Shown here piece after piece: positions 19,233-26,875 of a stretch of 64,000 nt of DNA. This DNA comes from Bacteroidota bacterium (lineage in GTDB: Bacteria > Bacteroidota > Bacteroidia > Bacteroidales > TTA-H9). The translations under genes were made by a program, and so were the position numbers. The first letter of the stretch is position 1. Each line of letters opens with the position of its first letter. Under the pieces are notes generated by a model that saw nothing but the letters and a program-made list of their open reading frames with translations, was not told the origin of the DNA and did not search any database. The stretch spans positions 248,001 through 312,000 of the forward strand of contig QKGM01000038.1 in the NCBI GenBank assembly GCA_003250395.1, read 5' to 3'.

Positions 19233-20123
19233 ATGTCAGAAGTCACCATAATTGACGAACCGGAAGGATTATCGACCGGTTTTCAGATGATTGATGTTGA
19301 TGCGGTTTTGAAGGGAAAAAACCCCCGGTTATATCGTTGGATACCTTCCTGGTTGATTGGCAGGCTTAAGCGGCTTATACATCAGGATGAGCTTAACGGT
19401 TTTCTGAAACGTCACCGAAAACTGAGTGGTCTTGATTTTGTACGTGCCTGTCTGAATGACTTTCGTGTGGAAATTAAGGTCAAAGGGGCAGAAAATCTGC
19501 CAGAAACCAGCCGATTTGTCGTTGCCTCCAATCATCCGCTCGGAGGACTTGATGGCTTGGCACTTATGCAGGCTGTCGGAGATTATCGGCCCGATCTGAT
19601 TTTTCCGGTGAATGACCTCCTGATGAACATCCCCAATTTGAAGTCTTTGTTTTTACCAGTTAATAAGCATGGAAGGAATACCAACCTTTCGTCCATGCTC
19701 GATGAAACATTTAAAGGACCAAAGGCTGTACTTTACTTTCCTGCCGGATTATGCTCACGACGCCAAGGAAAGGAAGTTTTAGACCTTGAATGGAAAAAGA
19801 CATTTATCACGAAGGCAAGACAATATCAGCGTGATATAGTCCCTGTCCATATCAATGGCGCCAACAGACCATTCTTCTACAATCTGGCAAGATTGCGTGT
19901 ATGGCTTGGAATTAAAGCAAATATTGAGATGTTATTTTTGCCCGACGAAATGTTCCGGCAAAAAGAGAAGACAATTACAATTACTTTTGGAAAGCCGATT
20001 TCATGGAGTTTTTTTACTTCTGACAAATCAGACGGAGAATGGGCTTCCGCAATGAGAAAATATATTTACAGGCTGGGAGTCGATTCTGGTGCAAAATTTG
20101 AAATACAAGAACAGGTAAAATAA
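19233..20123 (+). CDS. PlsC-type O-acyltransferase, probable glycine-lipid synthesis (GlsA-like)
   Basis: A lysophospholipid acyltransferase-family protein (296 residues from this start). The catalytic block reads NHPLGGLD, with five residues between His and Asp instead of the four of the classical NHxxxxD motif; a later FPAGLCSRR block matches the acceptor/glycerophosphate-binding region. In Bacteroides a similar O-acyltransferase (GlsA) and a GNAT-type N-acyltransferase (GlsB) make N-acyloxyacyl glycine lipids, and the two kinds of gene are neighbours here. I chose ATG 19233 because a good promoter lies between it and the earlier ATG at 19155. The alternative start would add a hydrophobic N-terminal stretch. 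Substrate is inferred. Confidence 0.75.
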   Translation: MSEVTIIDEPEGLSTGFQMIDVDAVLKGKNPRLYRWIPSWLIGRLKRLIHQDELNGFLKRHRKLSGLDFVRACLNDFRVEIKVKGAENLPETSRFVVASNHPLGGLDGLALMQAVGDYRPDLIFPVNDLLMNIPNLKSLFLPVNKHGRNTNLSSMLDETFKGPKAVLYFPAGLCSRRQGKEVLDLEWKKTFITKARQYQRDIVPVHINGANRPFFYNLARLRVWLGIKANIEMLFLPDEMFRQKEKTITITFGKPISWSFFTSDKSDGEWASAMRKYIYRLGVDSGAKFEIQEQVK

Positions 20124-20130
20124 TACTGCT

Positions 20131-21120
20131 ATGGAAGAGATAAACGTACAGCCAGTTATTCCTCCGGTCGACCGTGACCTGATTGCTTCAGAATTGACAG
20201 AAGCGAGGTTTGTAAGGAATACAAATTACGGTAACCGGCAGATTTTTGTGATTACCCAACAGGACTCTCCTAATACCATGCGTGAAATAGGACGATTGCG
20301 TGAAATATCTTTCCGTGATGGAGGCGGAGGTACCGGGATGGAGGTCGATCTTGATGAATACGATACTTCAAGAGTTCCTTTTAAGCAACTTATCGTCTGG
20401 GATCCTGATGATGAAGAGATTATTGGTGGATATCGGTTTATCCACTGTAAGGATATAGGAACTGATCTGAATGGCAGGTTTAAATCTCCCACTGCAAGCC
20501 TGTTTCATTTTTCCGATAGATTTGTCCGCGAGTTTATGCCCCAAACTATAGAACTGGGAAGGTCGTTTGTTCAGCCGAAATACCAGGCAACCTATAATGT
20601 CCGGAAAGGAATGTTCTCGCTTGATAACCTTTGGGATGGTCTGGGTGCTATCGTGATTGATAACCCAAGTGTCCGGTACTTCTTCGGGAAAATGACCATG
20701 TATTCCCAGTACAACCAGATGGCACGTGACGTGCTGTTATTCTTTTTACATCGATATTTCCCGGACCCGGATAAGCTTGTTGTTCCGTTTGAACCTGTTC
20801 CAATATTAACAAACCCCGATGAATTGGCAGCCCTTTTCACAGGTAAAAATTATGAGGAGAATTACCGGATTTTGAACCATACCATCCGGTTATACAAAGA
20901 GAATATACCGCCATTGTTCAATGCTTATATGAATCTTTCTCCTACTATGAGGTTTTTTGGTGCTGCAATCAACAAACATTTTGGAGATGTCGAGGAATCA
21001 GGCATTTTGATTACAATCAATGACGTCTACGAAAAGAAGAAATCGAGACACCTCGCTTCTTACATCAAGAAGATTAATCTAAGGGGGTTATCGTTACGAG
21101 TAAGGAGGAATCACAAGTGA
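20131..21120 (+). CDS. GNAT-type N-acyltransferase, probable glycine-lipid synthesis (GlsB-like)
   Basis: A 329-residue protein of the GNAT-fold acyltransferase group that includes OlsB-like and hemolysin-like proteins. Recognisable parts are the N-terminal REIGRLREISFR segment, the central IIGGYRFIHCKD strand region and ELGRSFVQPKYQ, the expected acyl donor-binding strand and loop. In the glycine-lipid pathway such an enzyme first N-acylates glycine, and the PlsC-type partner then adds a second acyl chain. It starts 7 bases after the GlsA-like gene and overlaps engB by 4 bases. Substrate is inferred from family and context. Confidence 0.75.
   Translation: MEEINVQPVIPPVDRDLIASELTEARFVRNTNYGNRQIFVITQQDSPNTMREIGRLREISFRDGGGGTGMEVDLDEYDTSRVPFKQLIVWDPDDEEIIGGYRFIHCKDIGTDLNGRFKSPTASLFHFSDRFVREFMPQTIELGRSFVQPKYQATYNVRKGMFSLDNLWDGLGAIVIDNPSVRYFFGKMTMYSQYNQMARDVLLFFLHRYFPDPDKLVVPFEPVPILTNPDELAALFTGKNYEENYRILNHTIRLYKENIPPLFNAYMNLSPTMRFFGAAINKHFGDVEESGILITINDVYEKKKSRHLASYIKKINLRGLSLRVRRNHK
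21102..21108 (+). promoter_or_regulatory. strong Shine-Dalgarno sequence for engB
   Basis: AAGGAGG lies 8 bases before the GTG start of engB, inside the end of the preceding gene. Such sequences are rare in this phylum, and this one settles the GTG start. Confidence 0.7.
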
Positions 21121-21746
21121 GGTTAAAAATCAAATCAGCTGAGTTCATTTCAAGCGTTATCTCGTATAAAAAATGTCCCCCGCCTGTTCTTCCCGAGTAT
21201 GCTTTTATTGGCAGGTCAAATGTTGGTAAGTCATCTCTCATCAACATGTTGTGTGAACGTAAGGGCCTCGCGAAAACTTCATCAACGCCAGGGAAAACAC
21301 AGACGATTAACCATTACCTGGTTGATAACAATTGGTACCTGGCGGATTTACCAGGCTTTGGATATGCCAGGACTCCCAAATCTTTGCGGAAAGACTGGGT
21401 TGGCATGATATCTGAATATCTGCGCCTTAGAAAGAATCTGTTGTGTACTTTTATACTTATCGATTCCAGACTTGAACCACAGGCAATTGATCTCTCCTTT
21501 ATGGAATTTATGGCCACCAACGAATTGCCCTTTGTACTTGTTTTCACGAAGACTGATAAACTGGGCAAAACGGGTTTAGAAAAGAACCTGGAATTCTACA
21601 AGAAAAAATTGCGGCAATCCTGGGATGAATTGCCGCAATTCTTCGTTACATCTGCCGATACAGGTGCAGGACGTCAGGAATTGTTAGGCTTCGTGGCAGC
21701 TACCAATTCATTGGTCCCTCCCGGTGGCTTTACGCCGGATCAATAA
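21117..21746 (+). CDS. engB: ribosome biogenesis GTPase EngB (YihA/YsxC)
   Basis: A 209-residue TRAFAC GTPase required for assembly of the large ribosomal subunit. All G motifs are present: GRSNVGKSS (32-40), a G2 region with TPGKTQT, DLPGFG, TKTD and SAD. It starts at GTG, overlapping the previous gene by 4 bases (GTGA). Its 3' end overlaps the converging biotin-carrier gene by 17 bases. Confidence 0.97.
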   Translation: MRLKIKSAEFISSVISYKKCPPPVLPEYAFIGRSNVGKSSLINMLCERKGLAKTSSTPGKTQTINHYLVDNNWYLADLPGFGYARTPKSLRKDWVGMISEYLRLRKNLLCTFILIDSRLEPQAIDLSFMEFMATNELPFVLVFTKTDKLGKTGLEKNLEFYKKKLRQSWDELPQFFVTSADTGAGRQELLGFVAATNSLVPPGGFTPDQ

Positions 21747-22083
21747 TCATCAGCAATTCACCCTTGGGTACTACTGTACCAGCTTCTACCAGAATTGAAT
21801 TTACCGTACCTGAAAACGGACAGGTCAGGATATTATTCATTTTCATGGCTTCCAGCATCATGAGGCGGTCGCCTGCTTTGATTTTTTGATTTTCCTTTAC
21901 AAATACCTCGCGGATGTTTCCGGGGATCTGAGCGACGATATTTGAATGGGGCGGTGTTTTAGTCTTTCGGTTCTTGAACCGATCAGGTATAATTGTTTTA
22001 TAGTAGCCTTCCTCAACATGAAAAACTTCGAGGTTATCAGGAACGGACGACTCTTTTTCTTCAATGTTATCTTTTTCCATCAT
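21730..22083 (-). CDS. biotin carboxyl carrier protein
   Basis: A 117-residue protein whose C-terminal 70 residues form a biotinyl domain with the canonical EAMKM motif; the lysine (residue 81) is the expected biotinylation site. It carries carboxybiotin between a biotin carboxylase and the carboxyltransferase encoded just upstream. I start at ATG 22083; a TTG at 22098 would extend it by five residues. No biotin carboxylase gene is adjacent, so that subunit must be encoded elsewhere. The end overlaps the engB stop by 17 bases. Confidence 0.92.
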   Translation of the reverse strand: MMEKDNIEEKESSVPDNLEVFHVEEGYYKTIIPDRFKNRKTKTPPHSNIVAQIPGNIREVFVKENQKIKAGDRLMMLEAMKMNNILTCPFSGTVNSILVEAGTVVPKGELLMIIDPA

Positions 22084-22130
22084 AAGTAGATTCTTCAATG
22101 TTTGAATTGATTAATTAATCGGTTCATCTA

Positions 22131-23675
22131 TTAAAATGGAGGTACACCATGCTTTTTCCATGGCCGTTGTTCTGCTTTATTTTGCGAGATTTCAAGTGCA
22201 TGGGTAAGGAAATGCCGGGTTTCTGTAGGCTCAATTACAGCATCAACATAGCCGTATGCGGCTGCTACATATGGATTTGCAAATTTATCTTTGTATTCTT
22301 CAATCTTTTTACGGCGCATTTCCTCCGGATTCTCAGCTTCAGTAATTTCCTTCCTGAAAATAATATTGGCCGCGCCTTCAGGGCCCATAACTGCTATTTC
22401 AGCGGTCGGCCAGGCAAAAACGAAATCTGCTTTAAGATGGTGAGAACACATTGCAATATATCCCCCGCCATATGCTTTACGGAGAATGAGGGTTATCTTG
22501 GGAACTGTTGCTTCAGAATAGGCATATAACATCTTGGCTCCATGTCTGATAACACCTGCATATTCCTGGTCAACTCCTGGAAGATAGCCTGGAAGATCGA
22601 CTAAAGTAACCAGTGGAATATTAAACGAATCGCAGTAACGGATAAAACGGGCTGCTTTATCTGAACTGTCAACATCCAGTACTCCTGCCAGATACATTGG
22701 CTGATTTGCAACAATACCTACTGTCTGGCCACCTATGCGACCAAACCCGATAGCAATATTCCGTGCAAAACGTTCCTGTACTTCAAGAAATTCACTGTCA
22801 TCACATATTGATTTGATGACATTTCTTACATCATATGGTTCTGAGGGATCGACCGGGATAATCTCTTCGATCTTGAATTGCCGTTTGGGTGCCTTTTTAG
22901 GGAAAGGTTTGGCTTTGTTTTCGTTATTCCAGGGAATAAAACTAACAAGTTGTTTAATCTGCTCAAAGCATTGAATTTCACTTTCAGCAAAGAAATGGGC
23001 ATTCCCTGTAATTTCAGCCTGTACACGGGCTCCACCAAGATCTTCTTTCGAAATCTCTTCACCCAAAACAGTTTTGATGACCTCAGGTCCGGTGATAAAC
23101 ATCTGAGATATTTTATCGACCACAAACACAAAATCGGTGAGGGCAGGTGAATAGACAGCACCCCCGGCACATGGCCCAAGAATGACACTAATCTGTGGAA
23201 TTACGCCTGAAGCCATTGTGTTCCGGAAAAAAATATCTCCGTAACCGGCCAAAGCATTTACCCCTTCCTGGATACGGGCTCCACCCGAGTCGTTGATACC
23301 AATAATGGGTACCTTGAGTTTCATTGCCTGTTCCATGATCTTGACAATTTTCTTGGCATGAGCATAACCCAGACTACCTCCGGCAACAGTAAAGTCCTGA
23401 GCATAAATGCATACAGGATAACCATTGATGGTACCTGTTCCGGTGACCACTCCATCACCCGGCAGGAATTTTTTATCCATGTCAAAATCTTTTCCCGCAT
23501 GAGACACGAAAAGATCATATTCATGGAATGATTTGGGATCGAGCAGGGCAAGAATACGCTCCCGCGCTGTTAGTTTCCCTTTAGACTTCTGGCTTTCAAT
23601 GGCTTTTGAGCCACCGCCCTGAAGTGCTTCACGCATCCTCTTTTTGAGGTCTGACGTCTTGGAACTTAGTAACAT
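22131..23675 (-). CDS. acyl-CoA carboxylase carboxyltransferase subunit (PccB/MmdA-like)
   Basis: A 514-residue carboxyltransferase with two crotonase-like halves. KLTARERI near the N-terminus, GGARIQEGV, GPCAGGAVYSPAL and the C-terminal RKAYGGGYIAMC block define the propionyl-CoA carboxylase beta/methylmalonyl-CoA decarboxylase alpha family. It transfers a carboxyl group between biotin and an acyl-CoA, most likely propionyl- or methylmalonyl-CoA. The biotin carrier follows after 47 bases. Membrane subunits of the sodium-pumping decarboxylase are absent here, so carboxylase and decarboxylase remain alternatives. The start is ATG 23675; a TTG at 23681 is less likely. Confidence 0.93.
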   Translation of the reverse strand: MLLSSKTSDLKKRMREALQGGGSKAIESQKSKGKLTARERILALLDPKSFHEYDLFVSHAGKDFDMDKKFLPGDGVVTGTGTINGYPVCIYAQDFTVAGGSLGYAHAKKIVKIMEQAMKLKVPIIGINDSGGARIQEGVNALAGYGDIFFRNTMASGVIPQISVILGPCAGGAVYSPALTDFVFVVDKISQMFITGPEVIKTVLGEEISKEDLGGARVQAEITGNAHFFAESEIQCFEQIKQLVSFIPWNNENKAKPFPKKAPKRQFKIEEIIPVDPSEPYDVRNVIKSICDDSEFLEVQERFARNIAIGFGRIGGQTVGIVANQPMYLAGVLDVDSSDKAARFIRYCDSFNIPLVTLVDLPGYLPGVDQEYAGVIRHGAKMLYAYSEATVPKITLILRKAYGGGYIAMCSHHLKADFVFAWPTAEIAVMGPEGAANIIFRKEITEAENPEEMRRKKIEEYKDKFANPYVAAAYGYVDAVIEPTETRHFLTHALEISQNKAEQRPWKKHGVPPF

Positions 23676-23718
23676 AAGCAACGCTTTTTGGTTAACTTTC
23701 AGTTGAGTTCAAAACAAA

Positions 23719-23743
23719 TTTTGCCACGATACCGGCAAAAATA
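23719..23743 (-). promoter_or_regulatory. possible promoter and operator of the carboxyltransferase gene
   Basis: On the minus strand TATTTTTG (plus 23736-23743) fits TAnnTTTG. It overlaps a perfect 7-bp inverted repeat, TTTTGCC (23719-23725) and GGCAAAA (23734-23740), with an 8-base spacer. The repeat could be an operator or chance. No -33 box was found. Confidence 0.35.
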
Positions 23744-23823
23744 ATCCATTTTACCCACACTATTGCGCTTTCATAGTACACCACTTTTTGGTTAGCTGCC
23801 GTTTTTAACATTTAGAAATTACC

Positions 23824-23856
23824 TTTGTCTTTGGTAGTCTGATGTTACTACTTTTG
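23824..23856 (+). promoter_or_regulatory. promoter of the YjbR-family gene
   Basis: TTTG (23824-23827) and TACTTTTG (23849-23856) are spaced by 21 bases and end 29 bases before the ATG at 23886. A second TAnnTTTG match (TACCTTTG, 23820-23827) overlaps the upstream element. Confidence 0.55.
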
Positions 23857-23885
23857 TAGTCCCTCTTTTTTTTAACTTTTTTAAC

Positions 23886-24272
23886 ATGAATATAGAATCC
23901 TTTCATAAGTATTGCCTCGAGAAAGCCGGGGTTACTGAATCTTTCCCTTTTGATGAAACAACCCTGGTTATTAAGGTGATGGGAAAAATGTTCGCGTTAA
24001 CCGATCTGGAAGGGGCTTTTTCAGTCAATCTGAAATGCGATCCTGAACTGGCAACTCGTCTTCGTGAACAGTATCCTTGTGTCTCTCCTGGTTATCATAT
24101 GAATAAGAGATTATGGAATACCGTACTGATCGATGGTTCTGTAAGCGATGAGGTTATCATGCAATGGATTGACCACTCTTATGAACTGGTAGTGGCTTCG
24201 CTTCCAAAAAAGGTTCGGGAAGAACTTCGATTAATCTCTGTGAACGATCAGAAATCCAACCAGCCTGTTTAG
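23886..24272 (+). CDS. MmcQ/YjbR-family protein
   Basis: A 128-residue protein of the MmcQ/YjbR family (CyaY-like fold). Landmarks are the N-terminal YCLEKAGVTESFPFDE, the middle VNLKCDPELA and the closing SYELVVASLPKKVREEL. Family members have been proposed to bind DNA, but the role is not established. It is a single-gene unit with its own promoter, followed by a long gene-free stretch. Confidence 0.92.
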   Translation: MNIESFHKYCLEKAGVTESFPFDETTLVIKVMGKMFALTDLEGAFSVNLKCDPELATRLREQYPCVSPGYHMNKRLWNTVLIDGSVSDEVIMQWIDHSYELVVASLPKKVREELRLISVNDQKSNQPV

Positions 24273-25100
24273 CCCGGTCTCTTTTCCGTTTCAGGTAAAT
24301 TGACAATAAGTAATACCTGATTTTATCACACCTGAGGGTGTGCCTCTCTGCCTTTTGCCTGCTGGTGCGGTTTACTGAAGGCAGAACTATCTCCCTGATT
24401 ATATACTTACGCTGCTTACAATCAATAAATCAATGATTGCCGGAAGGAAGCACTATGTATTTGCAAAGGTTATTAACGAGTAATGTTGGGTTTAAAACGA
24501 TCTTACTGTGAAGAGAGCAGCCCTGACAGTATAATCAGACGGGTTACGTCATACTTATACCCTGTTCGTCTGACTTTCTTTGTAGTTTCGATCTGGTTTC
24601 GTAAGAATACGAATCCCCCACGAAAGCACTTCGAAACTGCTTCGAAGCTGCTTCGAAGCGACAACGAACCGACACTGTCTTTGGTTGTTGTATATCAGGC
24701 GTTTGTGAAATTGTGGTTTTGTGGTAGAATAATGTGGTTTTTTATCGAATTTTAGCCTGGTCAGGAAGGGAAAAAGCAGGTGTTGAATTTGTCGTTTAAC
24801 ATCTTTTCATGATCATTACGGTTCAGGCATTTCGAAAAATCATGTTATTGATTTTATGTGCAGGCATAATAGCAGACCACTTCCCCCCTGCAGAGAGCTT
24901 CAGCATGAGTTCCAGGGGACCGTCGTAGATAGACAAACCTGTGATACTGTTTCTATACAGTAAAAGAAAACAACAGGATACTACCCTTAAAAGGGTAAAT
25001 CACCTCGAACCGGTTACAGCCAGATACCCAGATTAAGAAGATTATGAGTAAAGTATGCGTAACGAGATACTTGCCGGAGGCAACAGTAGAAAACTTACAA
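24273..25100. other. gene-free stretch with hairpins and a short tandem repeat
   Basis: No convincing gene lies in these 828 bases; a 90-codon open frame at 24483-24755 has no recognisable protein features. Visible structures are a hairpin CACACC-TGAG-GGTGTG (24327-24342), a longer stem TCTGCCTT (24347-24354) with AAGGCAGA (24378-24385), three 11-bp tandem units (24629-24661), and a hairpin TACCCTT/AAGGGTA (24982-24997). The first two could end yjbR transcription. Nothing identifies an RNA gene. Confidence 0.5.
24629..24661. repeat. three tandem 11-bp CTTCGAA units
   Basis: CTTCGAAACTG, CTTCGAAGCTG and CTTCGAAGCGA follow one another without gaps. Each contains the palindrome TTCGAA, so TTCGAA recurs every 11 bp. 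Confidence 0.8.
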
Positions 25101-25325
25101 CTACTGTTTTGGTTGATCGTTTCTATTCTCTTTTTTTACAAACATGTCACCCACCAGATAACCCATTATCCCGCCCCAGAGCATAGTCATCAATGGGTTG
25201 CTTGTAATGGGACAGGTGCCGCTGCTACAACCGATTTTAACATAATAGAGATAACCGGCAATTATCCCCACAACAATACCAGCCATTGAGGGCCATATCT
25301 TTCTCAGCTTGTCTCTTGTTATCAT
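25101..25325 (-). CDS. small membrane protein with a CxxxxC segment (resembles DUF6132)
   Basis: A 74-residue protein with two membrane segments (about 12-29 and 45-62) joined by a short loop GCSSGTCPITSNP that holds two cysteines (C33, C38). From memory this loop resembles the DUF6132 group of Bacteroidota; no function is known to me. It lies 3 bases downstream of the thioredoxin gene, so the two are almost certainly cotranscribed. The cysteine pair near the membrane face may be redox-active, with the thioredoxin as partner; this is inference. Confidence 0.75.
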   Translation of the reverse strand: MITRDKLRKIWPSMAGIVVGIIAGYLYYVKIGCSSGTCPITSNPLMTMLWGGIMGYLVGDMFVKKENRNDQPKQ

Positions 25326-25328
25326 CTG

Positions 25329-25658
25329 TTATTTGTTGTATTGATCGTTAATTATTTTCAAGAGTTTTTCGGCTGGCTGGCCCCCGGTGAACCGCCTGAT
25401 TTCTTTCCCGTTGTGGAAAATGATCATGGTGGGTATGCTGAAAATTCCGTATCGGGAGGAAATACTGGGGTTATCGTCAACATTTAACTTAGTGATCAGT
25501 GCTTTCCCTTCCACACTTCCTGCCAACGAATCCAACACAGGTTCCATCGCGCGGCAGGGGCTGCACCAGGGTGCCCAGAAATCAACCAGTACTATCCCCT
25601 TACTGATTGCTTTTTCGAAATTCATCGAATTAATATGTACAGGCTTGTTTGTATCCAT
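25329..25658 (-). CDS. thioredoxin
   Basis: A 109-residue single-domain thioredoxin without a signal peptide, so presumably cytosolic. The active site reads WCSPC (C32, C35), with serine in place of the usual glycine of WCGPC. The cis-proline segment SIPTM is present. It reduces protein disulfides. It is the first gene of a two-gene unit with the two-cysteine membrane protein and is divergent from aroB. The serine may shift its redox potential. Another thioredoxin elsewhere in the genome may be the main one, so I give no symbol. Confidence 0.93.
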   Translation of the reverse strand: MDTNKPVHINSMNFEKAISKGIVLVDFWAPWCSPCRAMEPVLDSLAGSVEGKALITKLNVDDNPSISSRYGIFSIPTMIIFHNGKEIRRFTGGQPAEKLLKIINDQYNK

Positions 25659-25783
25659 TTTTAATATCTATTTTTCTGAATATGTTCAAAGATTGTTCCA
25701 CTCTGGTTTTCTGACTTGAAATGGTAACGGCTCAGACAGAATGACAGGCTCTCATCTTTTTTGTAAATTGCCATCTTATTTCA

Positions 25784-26875
25784 ATGGCTCTGCTAAATAT
25801 TAATTCTATGATCAGGCTGTCGGATAATGTATTGATGGTTAACGATATGGCCGGGCTTGTCTCCCGTTTGAGACGTCGTATTTCCGGTTTTGATTCAGTT
25901 TGCGTGCTTACCGACCGGAATGTGGCCGAGACTGTAATTGAACAGACAGGCCTGCTGCAAAAGATCTCTTCTTCTGCTTATTTGTCGGTTGTCAAGCCAG
26001 GGGAGGAATCAAAATCATTAGCGGTTGTTGGGCAGCTTAGCCAGGAGTGGCTCGAGAACAGGCTTAATCGTAATTCGTTGATCATTAATATTGGTGGTGG
26101 TGTAGTCTCGGATCTTGGAGGATTTGCCGCTTCGGTATTCAAGCGGGGCATTAGATTTATTAATGTTCCAACATCGCTTCTGGCTATGGTTGATGCATCG
26201 GTGGGTGGCAAAACGGGGGTTAACCTGGGAGTGGCAAAGAATCAAATTGGTACGTTTACCAGGGCAGATGAGGTAATTATCTGGACGGGGTTTTTAAAGT
26301 GGTTGCCTAAGCGGGAATTGATTTCCGGTTTTGCAGAATGCCTGAAACACTCTTTTTTACAGGGAGGAGAGGCACTTCGACTTACGGGTCACGGATTACC
26401 GGCAGACCCTGGTTTATGGCCTTCATTGGTTGAGGCTTCGGTGAAATTTAAAGATAGTGTTGTAAGTGCTGATCTTTATGAGAATGGACAGCGTAAAATT
26501 CTTAATTTCGGGCATACTGTCGGGCATGCTTTCGAATCGGCCTCTTTATTGACCGGTTCCACTCCCTGGCTTCATGGTGAGGCTATTGCTGCCGGTATGC
26601 TGGTGGCTTTACGTCTGTCGGTCAGAGTCGCCGGACTTAATTCTGACTTTGCATCGAAATGGGAGAAATTCATTTTGCATGAATTTAAGATACCAGAAGC
26701 AGGACGGATACATCCCGATGCAGTGATACAGTTTCTTAACTTCGATAAAAAAAATGCCGGAAATTCATCGAGGTTTGTATTACTGAAAGAGCCCGGAAAG
26801 CCGGTATTTGATCAGGAAATTGATATAGAAACGGTAAAAGAAGAGGTCGAAATGGTACTAAGCTTGTTGTCATGA
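25784..26875 (+). CDS. aroB: 3-dehydroquinate synthase
   Basis: AroB converts DAHP to 3-dehydroquinate, step two of the shikimate pathway, using NAD and a divalent metal. The 363-residue protein shows the NAD-binding GGGVVSDLGGF block, DASVGGKTGVN, the AECLKH segment and the metal-binding HTVGHAFE. Length is typical. Its stop overlaps the start of aroA by 4 bases (ATGA), giving an aroB-aroA pair. Confidence 0.97.
   Translation: MALLNINSMIRLSDNVLMVNDMAGLVSRLRRRISGFDSVCVLTDRNVAETVIEQTGLLQKISSSAYLSVVKPGEESKSLAVVGQLSQEWLENRLNRNSLIINIGGGVVSDLGGFAASVFKRGIRFINVPTSLLAMVDASVGGKTGVNLGVAKNQIGTFTRADEVIIWTGFLKWLPKRELISGFAECLKHSFLQGGEALRLTGHGLPADPGLWPSLVEASVKFKDSVVSADLYENGQRKILNFGHTVGHAFESASLLTGSTPWLHGEAIAAGMLVALRLSVRVAGLNSDFASKWEKFILHEFKIPEAGRIHPDAVIQFLNFDKKNAGNSSRFVLLKEPGKPVFDQEIDIETVKEEVEMVLSLLS

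Noticed and set aside
24483-24755. 90-codon plus-strand open frame in the gene-free stretch
   Set aside because: No family pattern, odd composition, includes the 11-bp repeats, and no promoter or neighbour supports it.
24930-25000. Hairpins near 24982 considered as a riboswitch or the terminator of the thioredoxin unit
   Set aside because: The TACCCTT/AAGGGTA stem is short, and no conserved riboswitch core or clear T-tract was found; it lies over 100 bases past the stop of the membrane protein gene.
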